DNA of 64,000 bases from Eubacteriales bacterium. Its GTDB lineage: Bacteria; Bacillota; Clostridia; Lachnospirales; Lachnospiraceae. Made by a program: the position numbers and the translations under genes. Shown here piece after piece: positions 7,742 to 14,351 of this stretch. The stretch is from NCBI GenBank assembly GCA_030524745.1, contig JAUNGC010000006.1, positions 78,281 to 142,280 of the forward strand, read 5' to 3'. Position 1 is the first letter of the stretch, and each line of letters begins with the position of its first letter. Below the pieces are notes generated by a model. It was not told the origin of the DNA. It saw only the letters and a program-made list of their open reading frames with translations, and did no database searches.

Positions 7742-9154
7742 TTACGCTTTTTGCATCGAATCGGAATGTTTTTCCAGCACGTCCCAGCATTTTTCCAGCG
7801 TGTCCATGGTGATTTCGGTGGATAAGTCGTCGATGAACCAGTCCAGAAATTCCGCTTTGGTCTGATCCGGATGACGTTCCAGACGGCGCAGCCAGCTTTC
7901 TTTCATATCGTGGAACATGCCGTATTGCTGGAGCGCCTGCCTCTGCGCGTTTTTGAAGTTTTCTGCTTCCGCAGCCACGGGCGCGTAGGAATACGCAAAA
8001 GAAGGTTCCTGACCGGCAATCTGCGCAAGGTCTTCCATCAGGGAGAAAAAGCGCTGCTCTTCTTTGATGATGCCGGCGTCTATTTCCGTCAGCCGGGAGC
8101 AGATGGCATTGAAATAATCCCGGGATTTTTGGATGGCGGTATTCAGGGCGCTGATCTGCTGATCCAGAGCATCCCTTTCACGTGCGCCGTCAATTGCGCC
8201 GAAAATCATATCGATTCCCACAGCGGCAAAGATGCCGATTCCGGTGGCGGCAAGAGAGGAAAAAGAAGCGCCCTCCACGGCAGCCTCTGCGGCGGCTTCC
8301 GCAATTCCTTCTCCGACAGCTTCTCCGGTGATGGCGGCTGTTTCCGCGGCGGCGTCTATGCCGGCTTCTATTCCCGTCTCGGCGGCTGCCGTAACTTCCT
8401 CCAGAGCAGCTTCGGTTTCTTCTGCGGCGCAGCAGAGCGTCTTAGCGACCTTTGCCAGATTGAAAAGCGCATCGCAGATTAAGGTTCCGGCCACCATTTC
8501 CGAAAACATTTCCGCAATTTCCAACGGCACGCTTCCGGTAACTTCTTTTTCAACGGCGTCCAACTCCACCCGGTAGTCCTTATACTGCTGTTCGCTCATG
8601 GGAATGACGCGGGTAATAATTAACAGCGCGCCGTTGCTTCCTACAAGGCTCTGATAGTCTTTTAAATGCGAATTAAAGACGGTAACCTGCTGCTGGATGA
8701 CATCCTGCAGTTCCACAGCCTGCTGGTGAAGCTGATTTACCTCATCCCGGCGGTAGGAAAGCTTGTAGAACCAGTTGTCCCACGGAAGAAGCCCGTTGGC
8801 AGCGGCCGGTGAAAAAGTTCCGCGGGTCCAGGTGTTGGAAAAGAGAAGCGCGAAGGAGTTGCCGTTAAAGGTGATGGAGATGGTATCATTGCGGTTGAAC
8901 TCATCGTCCAGTTCGCTGCTTTTTTTCAGCACAAAGAGCGTGTAAGCCTCAATGCCGCCGATCGAGGTGCCGGAGATGGAAATGCCGGATAAATAGGGAT
9001 TCTGCGCATTGCCGTATTCCGCGTTTATCGCTTGTCCCTTTGGAAGGGTAAAACTCTTCGTCTCATAGTCCCGGCCGGGGTCGTTGCCGGCTCTGACCGT
9101 AAAATATACGGATAAATCTCCGCTGGTTTGATTGATCAGTCGTTTCATAGCCAT
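7742..9154 (-). CDS. Uncharacterised two-domain protein with alpha-helical pore-forming-toxin-like architecture
   Basis: I do not recognise a named family. The 470 residues start with a beta-rich domain (about 1-115; repeated Ser/Thr/Asn strands such as GISISGTSIGGIEAY). A long amphipathic helix follows (about 136-170), then a hydrophobic segment (about 211-241, MVAGTLICDALFNLAKVAK), an Ala/Glu-rich stretch (242-296), a second hydrophobic segment (297-321, LAATGIGIFAAVGIDMIFG) and another long helix (325-380). Long helices flanking a hydrophobic hairpin resemble ClyA/Hbl/Cry6-type pore formers; that is an architectural inference only. There is no signal peptide. GGAGGAA precedes ATG 9154, 18 bp after the stefin-like gene, so the two form an operon divergent from a sigma-like gene with SOS-like boxes between. 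An intracellular structural role is the main alternative. Confidence 0.6.
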   Translation of the reverse strand: MAMKRLINQTSGDLSVYFTVRAGNDPGRDYETKSFTLPKGQAINAEYGNAQNPYLSGISISGTSIGGIEAYTLFVLKKSSELDDEFNRNDTISITFNGNSFALLFSNTWTRGTFSPAAANGLLPWDNWFYKLSYRRDEVNQLHQQAVELQDVIQQQVTVFNSHLKDYQSLVGSNGALLIITRVIPMSEQQYKDYRVELDAVEKEVTGSVPLEIAEMFSEMVAGTLICDALFNLAKVAKTLCCAAEETEAALEEVTAAAETGIEAGIDAAAETAAITGEAVGEGIAEAAAEAAVEGASFSSLAATGIGIFAAVGIDMIFGAIDGARERDALDQQISALNTAIQKSRDYFNAICSRLTEIDAGIIKEEQRFFSLMEDLAQIAGQEPSFAYSYAPVAAEAENFKNAQRQALQQYGMFHDMKESWLRRLERHPDQTKAEFLDWFIDDLSTEITMDTLEKCWDVLEKHSDSMQKA

Positions 9155-9172
9155 AGGGCGTTCCTCCTTTTC

Positions 9173-9505
9173 TTATTCGACGTCTCCTGCGTACAGAACG
9201 GCAGCAGGTTCTAAAAGCACAATTTTGTTGAGGAAAACGACGGGTGCGACGCCGTGAGCGGCGTGATAATAAACGTATACCAGCGCCAGCCGTTCCGGTT
9301 CGTCTCCGGCTTTTCTTTTGCATAAAAAGCAGTAATTGAGACCGTTTACCACCTGACAGGCGCATGCAAGCGGCGTGCAATCCGCGCCTGCTTCGGGCTG
9401 TTCCATAAGAGCCTTTTGAAAAAGCTGGATGTCCGGACCGGATATGGGAGTCTCAAAACTGTATCCGCCGGGAAGGAATAGGTTGTTCTCCACGTTTTTT
9501 TTCAT
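9173..9505 (-). CDS. Stefin/cystatin-like small protein
   Basis: This 110-residue protein carries the landmarks of stefins, the cytoplasmic branch of the cystatin superfamily that inhibits papain-like cysteine proteases. It has an N-terminal PGGYS (residues 12-16) followed by a helix-like segment GPDIQLFQKAL, then QVVNGLNYCF (51-60), aligned with the QVVAG hairpin that enters the protease cleft, and a final strand region VAPVVFLNKIVLL. Size and absence of a signal peptide also match stefins. Five cysteines (residues 43, 48, 50, 59 and 62) are unusual for stefins. ATG 9505 is chosen because AGGAGG lies at ideal spacing; upstream in-frame codons run through the regulatory region. It is the first gene of an operon with the toxin-like protein, so it may be an inhibitor, chaperone or immunity partner. 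The fold call is from motifs alone. Confidence 0.6.
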   Translation of the reverse strand: MKKNVENNLFLPGGYSFETPISGPDIQLFQKALMEQPEAGADCTPLACACQVVNGLNYCFLCKRKAGDEPERLALVYVYYHAAHGVAPVVFLNKIVLLEPAAVLYAGDVE

Positions 9506-9584
9506 AATGTTGTGCCTCCTGAAAAGATTTGTATTTTGGGCTTTCGAATGCGACGTCTTCATTCTTACTATTAATCCGATAAAA

Positions 9585-9598
9585 CAAACACATGTACG
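9585..9598. promoter_or_regulatory. Possible LexA (SOS) box A
   Basis: CAAACACATGTACG matches 11 of 14 positions of the Firmicutes LexA consensus CGAACRNRYGTTYC. It is the weakest of three clustered sites in the divergent region and the closest to the stefin-like gene. Confidence 0.4.
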
Positions 9599-9607
9599 AA
9601 AATAAAT

Positions 9608-9621
9608 CGAACATATGTTTA
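9608..9621. promoter_or_regulatory. LexA (SOS) box B
   Basis: CGAACATATGTTTA matches 13 of 14 positions of the Firmicutes LexA consensus. It ends 7 bp upstream of the -35 of the sigma-like gene, so bound LexA could act on both divergent promoters. Confidence 0.65.
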
Positions 9622-9628
9622 AAAAGGG

Positions 9629-9657
9629 TTGAAAAGGAAGGAGAAAAGTGATATTAT
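9629..9657 (+). promoter_or_regulatory. Promoter of the sigma-like gene
   Basis: TTGAAA (9629-9634) and TATTAT (9652-9657) are 17 bp apart; TATAAT at 9655-9660 overlaps. SOS-like boxes lie on both sides. No equally good housekeeping promoter was found for the opposite strand. Confidence 0.65.
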
Positions 9658-9660
9658 AAT

Positions 9661-9674
9661 GGAACAAATGTTCG
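9661..9674. promoter_or_regulatory. LexA (SOS) box C
   Basis: GGAACAAATGTTCG matches 12 of 14 consensus positions and contains a perfect GAAC/GTTC dyad. It covers the expected transcription start of the sigma-like gene, a classic repressor position. Confidence 0.6.
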
Positions 9675-9686
9675 AAGGGAGGGCAT

Positions 9687-10088
9687 ATGGAATATTTTAT
9701 TCATGTGAAAAATCAGAAGGTAAGCGTTACCCGTGAAGTGTTTAAAGAGTATTGCAGGTTCGGCCGGAAGGAAATGTATTTCAGAGAAAGCGATTTTCGC
9801 AACAAAGTTTTTTCCTATGATGCTTTGGACAATGAGGATATGACGGGAGAAGAAATCTGGATGGATTCCGCGGCCTCTGTGGAAGAAGCGGTGGAATGGA
9901 AGCTGAAAAGAAGGCAGTTGTATCTTGCGTTCCAGAAGCTGGAGAAGGAGGAGAAAGAATTAATCGTGTATATTTATTTTCATGAAAAATCATTGCGGCA
10001 GATCGCGCGGGAGCGAAAAATACCTGTTACGACGCTGCAGTACCGCCATCGCAGGGCGCTGCGAAAGCTGCGGGAGTCCCTGGGATGA
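9687..10088 (+). CDS. Small sigma-70 region-4-like regulator
   Basis: This 133-residue protein has a C-terminal sigma region 4 helix-turn-helix (about residues 70-133): ELIVYIYFHEKSLRQIARER then TTLQYRHRRALRKLRESLG. The N-terminal part (VKNQKVSVTREVFKEYCRF) is found in small sigma-like proteins of Clostridia, often on mobile elements, and does not look like a full region 2. It may act as a minimal sigma factor or as an RNA-polymerase-recruiting activator. GGGAGGG precedes ATG 9687. SOS-like boxes flank its promoter and the divergent operon encodes the stefin-like and toxin-like proteins. The layout recalls DNA-damage-induced UviA, which activates bacteriocin expression in Clostridium perfringens, but sequence homology to UviA is not claimed. 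Confidence 0.75.
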   Translation: MEYFIHVKNQKVSVTREVFKEYCRFGRKEMYFRESDFRNKVFSYDALDNEDMTGEEIWMDSAASVEEAVEWKLKRRQLYLAFQKLEKEEKELIVYIYFHEKSLRQIARERKIPVTTLQYRHRRALRKLRESLG

Positions 10089-10170
10089 GAAAAATCATGG
10101 AATAAGGAAAAAGCCGGGAATCATATATGCTGCAAAGGAGCAGAATCCGACGCCGTATGGCATGTCTGGG

Positions 10171-10437
10171 CTAGTCTTCTTCGATCACGTGGATTTCCAG
10201 ATAATCGAAGTCAATGTGTTCGATAAAAGAATCCTGCCGGAACCTGGTTTTAGCGTGCTTTTTGAAATCCTGGATATTGCTGTCCAGCCAGATCGGTTCG
10301 CCCAGATCAAATTGTACACAGATGTCGTGCAGCGCGTGAAAGACCTTGTGGGTGCGGGTATCGTCTGTATCGTTGCAGATTACGGTATCTGCCAGCATAT
10401 GATTATCTTTGAAGATTTTGGCCCATATACGGAACAT
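10171..10437 (-). CDS. Conserved hypothetical protein, 88 residues
   Basis: This small acidic cytoplasmic protein starts MFRIWAKIFKDNHML and ends in a strongly acidic EIHVIEED tail. It is of a type common in Lachnospiraceae genomes with no known function. The start at 10437 is set by AGAGAGGAA upstream and by a well-formed promoter 65-90 bp further up; longer in-frame extensions would run into the long-hairpin element and are not credible. THKVFHALHDICVQFDL and PIWLDSNIQDFKKH look like a compact alpha/beta fold. No hydrophobic or catalytic signature stands out. Confidence 0.7.
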   Translation of the reverse strand: MFRIWAKIFKDNHMLADTVICNDTDDTRTHKVFHALHDICVQFDLGEPIWLDSNIQDFKKHAKTRFRQDSFIEHIDFDYLEIHVIEED

Positions 10438-10501
10438 AATGAAATTCCTCTCTTTCTCTGACGTGAGCAAACATGAGACAGTTGCGTGGGAACGCTCATT
10501 C

Positions 10502-10530
10502 AGTATAGCGGATTTTTTCTGCAAAGTAAA
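10502..10530 (-). promoter_or_regulatory. Promoter of the 88-residue gene
   Basis: On the minus strand TTTACT (10530-10525) and TATACT (10507-10502) are separated by 17 bp, with the start codon about 65 bp downstream. Confidence 0.65.
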
Positions 10531-10550
10531 GCGGGATTCGGATAAACCGG

Positions 10551-10926
10551 TCTGCCTGCCGCCGGTATTGGATTTGAAACGCGGGCCTGCGATTGCTGTC
10601 TGTGACCTGCCGCCCCTGTCCGTCCTGGCGCTTTGGGGTGCGCGGGTATTTTTGCCATTCCGATATTCCAAACGGGAAATTCCAGCCAAAGCGCCTCCCG
10701 TTCCAAACTGCGGCCCCATGCGTAAACTCGCGCCAAAGCGAAGCTTTGCCGCTCAGACAGTACGCATGGAACCGCAGGAACGTCCCGCCGCTTTGGGGAA
10801 TTTCACCATTTTGAATATCAGTCATGGAAAAAATACCCGCGCACCCCAAAGCGCCGGGCCGGACAGGGGCGGCAGGTCACAGACAACAACCACAGACCCG
10901 CGGCGCAAAGCAAAGACGGCGGCAGA
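10551..10926. repeat. Long-hairpin element, copy 1
   Basis: Two arms of about 100 bp (10551-10652 and 10829-10926) are inverted repeats, nearly perfect over the inner 55 bp. Pairing continues inward through about 60 more imperfect bases to a terminal stem CATGCGTA/TACGCATG (10717-10724, 10761-10768) and a 36-base loop. The inner region resembles copy 2 at 26639-26973, but the outer arms are unrelated between copies. Reading frames inside it are by-products of base composition and symmetry, not genes. It could fold as RNA or as single-stranded DNA. Confidence 0.85.
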
Positions 10927-11103
10927 ATGACAGGCTTAGTTTGAGTGATATTTTATAAAACCTGCGCATATATATAATCTTGTAGCGATTCATCACACTC
11001 AAAATACGCGGGATATATTTGGATGAATTTACGAAAAAAGAACAATTTTTATTAATTTTTTGTTAATTTTTCACATTTCCTCCAAGCCCCTCCGTTGTTG
11101 TGA
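10927..11103. other. AT-rich spacer without recognisable gene
   Basis: This spacer lies between the long-hairpin element and the relQ promoter. It holds an imperfect inverted repeat, TTGAGTGA against TCACACTCAA (about 10942-11002), and otherwise only AT-rich sequence. Confidence 0.5.
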
Positions 11104-11109
11104 TATAAT
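11101..11109 (+). promoter_or_regulatory. Extended -10 promoter for the repeat leader and relQ
   Basis: TGATATAAT contains a perfect TATAAT (11104-11109) with the TG extension, and no good -35. Transcription would start near 11116, exactly where the 70-bp repeats begin, so the repeats would be a transcribed 5' leader. Confidence 0.6.
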
Positions 11110-11116
11110 GAAGCAT

Positions 11117-11466
11117 GACAGCGAACCGAAGGAGAGCTGTCATGCGCTATTTCTCAAAAAGCGAAGCGTTTGAGAAGGTACCATAAGACAGCGAACCGAA
11201 GGAGAGCTGTCATGCGCTACTTCTCAAAAAGCGAAGCGTTTGAGAAGGTACCATAAGACAGCGAACCGAAGGAGAGCTGTCATGCGCTACTTCTCAAAAT
11301 GCGCGAGTAACGAGCCGAACGAACATGCTTGCATGTTCAGTCGGCGACTACCGCGTCAATCGAGCGGTACGCTCGATCTGCGAAGCGTTTGAGAAGGTAC
11401 CATAAGACAGCGAACCGAAGGAGAGTTGTCATGCGCTACTTCTCAAAAAGTGGAAATAAGTTTTAG
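11117..11466 (+). repeat. Four 70-bp tandem repeats with embedded mini-ORFs
   Basis: Units start at 11117, 11187, 11257 and 11406. The first two are a full 70 bp and differ at one base. The third is interrupted by about 79 bp (11300-11379) carrying two short hairpins, and the fourth is truncated. Each unit has GACAGC/GCTGTC arms enclosing GGAGAG. Units 1-3 also have a TTCTCAAA/TTTGAGAA hairpin, split apart in unit 3 by the insert. Each has an ATG six bases after GGAGAG. There are no spacers, so this is not a CRISPR array. The block lies between the promoter and relQ. Confidence 0.9.
11142..11186 (+). CDS. Repeat-encoded leader peptide, 14 residues
   Basis: GGAGAG lies at proper spacing before ATG 11142, which opens MRYFSKSEAFEKVP and a stop. 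An in-frame ATG at 11115 would extend it to 23 residues. The identical peptide is encoded at 11212-11256, and altered versions follow at 11282-11392 (36 residues, changed by the insert) and 11431-11466 (MRYFSKSGNKF). Translation is not shown. The matching ribosome-binding sites and open frames make a leader-peptide role plausible, but repeat symmetry could produce the same pattern. Confidence 0.35.
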   Translation: MRYFSKSEAFEKVP

Positions 11467-11483
11467 AAAAGAGGTTGTTTTAA

Positions 11484-12119
11484 ATGGAAGTTATTGTGGA
11501 TGCGGATAATCAGATTGAAACATGGCAGGAAGTAACCCTGGTCTACAACGCCGCATTGAAGCAGATCAATACCAAGCTGGAAATACTCAACGATGAATTT
11601 CAGCATGTACATCAGTATAATCCGATTGAACATATCAAATCCCGAATCAAAACTTCGGAGAGCATCGTTAAAAAGTTGAAGAGAAACGGCTATGAATCCG
11701 ATATTGAGAATATGGTCAAATATGTGAATGATATTGCGGGAATCCGCATTATCTGTTCGTTCACGTCGGATATTTACCGGATCGCGGAGATGATCCGGCT
11801 GCAGAATGATATTCATGTGATTGCGGTGAAGGATTACATTCGCAATCCCAAGCCCAGCGGCTATAAAAGTTATCATATGCTGGTGACGGTGCCGGTCTTT
11901 TTGTCTGACCGGACGGTTGACGTAAAAGTGGAAATTCAAATCAGAACGGTTGCCATGGATTTCTGGGCGAGCCTGGAGCATAAGATCAAATACAAATTTG
12001 AGGGCAATGCGCCGGAGCATGTAAAAAATGAACTGATTGAATGTTCCAAAATGGTTTCAGAGTTGGATAATAAAATGCAGAAACTGAATGAAGAGATTAA
12101 GGAACTGAGCGGGACATAA
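11484..12119 (+). CDS. relQ: RelQ-type small alarmone synthetase
   Basis: This cytoplasmic 211-residue protein has a single RelA/SpoT synthetase domain (about residues 45-165), which transfers pyrophosphate from ATP to GDP or GTP to make (p)ppGpp. Diagnostic motifs are YNPIEHIKSRIK, DIAGIRIICSF, KDYIRNPKPSGYKSYH and EIQIRTVAMDFWASLEHK. No HD hydrolase domain and no TGS/ACT regulatory region are present, as expected for small alarmone synthetases, and a helical tail follows. GAGG precedes the start. The gene is downstream of a promoter and four 70-bp repeats with mini-ORFs, so control at the leader is likely. A histidine phosphatase follows 17 bp later, probably in the same operon. Confidence 0.92.
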   Translation: MEVIVDADNQIETWQEVTLVYNAALKQINTKLEILNDEFQHVHQYNPIEHIKSRIKTSESIVKKLKRNGYESDIENMVKYVNDIAGIRIICSFTSDIYRIAEMIRLQNDIHVIAVKDYIRNPKPSGYKSYHMLVTVPVFLSDRTVDVKVEIQIRTVAMDFWASLEHKIKYKFEGNAPEHVKNELIECSKMVSELDNKMQKLNEEIKELSGT

Positions 12120-12136
12120 GTGAGAAAGCGGCTATT

Positions 12137-12730
12137 ATGACATCTATATACTTTATCCGTCATGCAGAACCCAATTATGAGAATCATGACGACAGGCAAA
12201 GAGAACTCTCGGAAAAGGGCATGGCGGACAGAAAATTAGTTACGCGATATTTGTCCGGCATACCGGTGGATGTTGTTTTATCGAGCCCTTTTAGGCGGGC
12301 GGTGGATACGATATCGGATTTTGCTGAAACTTACGGGTATGGAATTGAATTGGTCGAAGATTTCAGAGAGCGTAAGGTGGATAGCGACTGGATAGACAAT
12401 TTTTATGAATTTTCCAAAAGACAGTGGGAAGATTTTGATTATAAATTGTCGGACGGTGAAACATTGCGCGAAGTTCAAAACCGGAATATTGGCGCGCTGA
12501 TGAAGGTATTGGAACGTTATCCCGGCAAAACGGTTGTCGTTGGTTCGCATGGTACCGCGTTAAGTACAATTATAAACTATTTTCACCGGGATTTCGGATT
12601 TGAAGAATTTGAAAAAATGAGAACCCTGATGCCATGGGTTGTGTGCTTTCACTTTAAGGGACAGCAATGCGTGAAAATCCGGCAATATGATGTTTTTACG
12701 AAACAGACCAAGGAAGTAATAGATTTTTGA
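12137..12730 (+). CDS. Histidine phosphatase superfamily (phosphoglycerate-mutase-like) protein
   Basis: This 197-residue cytoplasmic protein has the branch-1 histidine phosphatase motif IYFIRHAEPN near its start, where the His is phosphorylated during catalysis. It also has SSPFRRAVDT, with the second conserved Arg, and the late motif VVGSHGTALS with the second catalytic His. The length suits small PhoE/CobC-like phosphatases, and the substrate cannot be predicted. It lies 17 bp after relQ and probably shares its transcript. Confidence 0.85.
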   Translation: MTSIYFIRHAEPNYENHDDRQRELSEKGMADRKLVTRYLSGIPVDVVLSSPFRRAVDTISDFAETYGYGIELVEDFRERKVDSDWIDNFYEFSKRQWEDFDYKLSDGETLREVQNRNIGALMKVLERYPGKTVVVGSHGTALSTIINYFHRDFGFEEFEKMRTLMPWVVCFHFKGQQCVKIRQYDVFTKQTKEVIDF

Positions 12731-12755
12731 CCATTTCCGTTATTTCGGCATCGCT

Positions 12756-12985
12756 TTAATCAAAGGAAAAAGGATCGCTGTCTTCCATGATATTTTTTAA
12801 GGCATATTCGGCTCGGTCAGTCCACTCGAATGAATCGGAAATAATGGCGTCTGCTTTGTCGTTTTCGAGGGTAGAGACTTTGTGTTTATGAGCATAAACT
12901 ATCCGTTTGGAGCCAGATCAGCCATTATTTTCTCATCAAAGTCTTTCCGTGATTCAAATTCGCTTCTTGCTACGTTCGTATATGT
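12756..12985 (-). pseudogene. Decayed gene fragment with frameshift
   Basis: On the minus strand a protein-like stretch, SEFESRKDFDEKIMADLAPNG, hits a stop. A +1 shift then continues as IVYAHKHKVSTLENDKADA to a natural-looking end in MEDSDPFSFD and TAA. Codon use on both sides of the shift is protein-like and there is no ribosome binding site. The original family is not recognised. It sits next to repeats that bracket the RhuM gene, consistent with a damaged mobile or accessory segment. Confidence 0.5.
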
Positions 12986-13212
12986 TCACATTGAATTTCC
13001 CTTTTTGCATGGCTTATAGGTGATCGGGGAGAGGAAATCCGCCATGCGCGCCTTCGGAGCCGCATATTCGTCTCCTAAACGCCGTAATATCACATGTTGG
13101 ACTGAACTACAATGCCTATCAGAGCCGTTTACGCGTCTCCTCATTCGCGGGTATGGCATACACGAAAGACTGATTTATAGAAGTTTACTTAAGCACAAGG
13201 AAGGTGTTTGAA
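12986..13212 (+). repeat. Broken copy of the repeat cassette flanking the RhuM gene
   Basis: This stretch holds TTTTTGCATGGCT, a 27-bp segment at 13040-13066 that recurs exactly at 14294-14320, and CCTCATTCGCGGG, which resembles CCTCAGTCGCGGG near 14338. The octamer CGTCTCCT occurs at 13069-13076 and again at 13134-13141 around a 57-bp insert. No gene is evident. Confidence 0.55.
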
Positions 13213-14271
13213 ATGGAAAAGAATAGAAAAAAACAGGAATTAAAGCTTCGTAGTTCTGCCGCAGAATACCTTACTTTTGTGGCATCTACAGGCGATGGTG
13301 ATGAAAGCTTTGAAATGCGCTATGAGGACGAAAACATTTGGCTGACGCAAAAGATGATGGCAGCTTTGTACGATGTGTCCAAACAGACTATTTCTCAACA
13401 TATTCAGCGAATATATGATGATGGTGAACTTATACCGGAAGCAACTGTCAAGAAATACTTGACAGTTCAAACCGAGGGAAGTCGCCAGATCTCTCGCAAT
13501 CTGGATCACTATAGCCTTCAGATGATCGTTGCAGTAGGCTTTAAGGTCAATAACCAGCGTGCAGTACAATTCCGTAAGTGGGCGGGACAAATCGTAAAAG
13601 ACCATACCATCCAGGGGTGGACAATGGATAAAGAACGGTTGAAAAAAGGCCATATGTTTACGGACGAATACTTTGAACGCCAATTGCAGTATATCCGTGA
13701 GATTCGTCTGTCTGAGCGTAAGTTTTATCAGAAGATTACAGATCTGTATGCGACAGCCTTCGATTATGACAAGGATGCCAGGACGACGCGATTGTTTTTT
13801 CAGACTGTACAAAACAAGCTGCATTATGCCGTCCATCGACATACGGCTGCGGAACTGATAGTAGAACGGGCAGATGCGACCAAAGAAAACATGGGACTGA
13901 CAACTTGGGAAAGCGCTCCTGACGGGAAAATTATAAAAGCAGATGTGATCATTGCCAAAAACTATCTGAGCGAAAAAGAGATGTCTTATTTGCAGCGAAT
14001 TGTGACGCTTTACTTAGATTATGCTGAACTTCAGGCAGAGCGTAAAATTCCTATGAGCATGGAAGATTGGGCAAAAAGGCTGGATGGTTTTTTGGAGTTC
14101 AATGGTAATGAATTGCTTATTGGACCAGGTAAAATAAGTGCAGAACAGGCAAAACTGTACGCTGAAACGGAATTTGAGAAATACAGAATTATTCAAGATC
14201 GTCTTTATGAAAGTGATTTTGATCGTTTTCTTATGTTGGAACAAGCAACGGAAGATAATGAGTCTGTATAA
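13213..14271 (+). CDS. RhuM-family protein
   Basis: This 352-residue cytoplasmic protein resembles the RhuM family, named from a Salmonella pathogenicity-island gene. RhuM-type proteins are found on genomic islands and near restriction or defence genes; their biochemical function is unsettled. Family-like features are NIWLTQKMMAALYDVSKQTI, an HTH-like segment near residues 40-70, SRNLDHYSLQMIVAVGFKVN, RAVQFRKWA, and a helical C-terminal half ending in EKYRIIQDRLYESDFDRF. ATG 13213 is preferred, with AAGGAAGG eight bases upstream, over GTG 13204. It is bracketed by direct repeats, with a decayed gene upstream and a strong terminator downstream, as expected for a mobile accessory cassette. Confidence 0.85.
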   Translation: MEKNRKKQELKLRSSAAEYLTFVASTGDGDESFEMRYEDENIWLTQKMMAALYDVSKQTISQHIQRIYDDGELIPEATVKKYLTVQTEGSRQISRNLDHYSLQMIVAVGFKVNNQRAVQFRKWAGQIVKDHTIQGWTMDKERLKKGHMFTDEYFERQLQYIREIRLSERKFYQKITDLYATAFDYDKDARTTRLFFQTVQNKLHYAVHRHTAAELIVERADATKENMGLTTWESAPDGKIIKADVIIAKNYLSEKEMSYLQRIVTLYLDYAELQAERKIPMSMEDWAKRLDGFLEFNGNELLIGPGKISAEQAKLYAETEFEKYRIIQDRLYESDFDRFLMLEQATEDNESV

Positions 14272-14293
14272 GGAATATAAAAAATGAACGAAA

Positions 14294-14320
14294 CGCCATG
14301 CGCGCCTTCGGAGCCGCATA
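14294..14320 (+). repeat. 27-bp direct repeat, right copy
   Basis: It is identical to 13040-13066 and encloses the RhuM gene with it. The repeat contains a GCCGC/GCGGC hairpin extension on the right side (about 14313-14326). It could mark the boundaries of an insertion or belong to a dispersed palindromic repeat family. Confidence 0.7.
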
Positions 14321-14351
14321 AGCGGCCCCTCAGTCGCGGGCTTCGCCCTAT

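Noticed and set aside
10409-10930. Overlapping open frames of 70-180 residues in both directions
   Set aside because: They lie in the arms and core of the long-hairpin element, lack ribosome binding sites, and their peptides mirror each other because of the inverted repeat.
11117-11466. Tandem repeats as a CRISPR array
   Set aside because: The 70-bp units are directly adjacent without variable spacers, and no cas genes are present.
13069-13141. 57-bp insert between two CGTCTCCT octamers as a tiny transposon with target duplication
   Set aside because: It is too short, its ends are only weakly inverted, and it is unsupported by another copy in the window.
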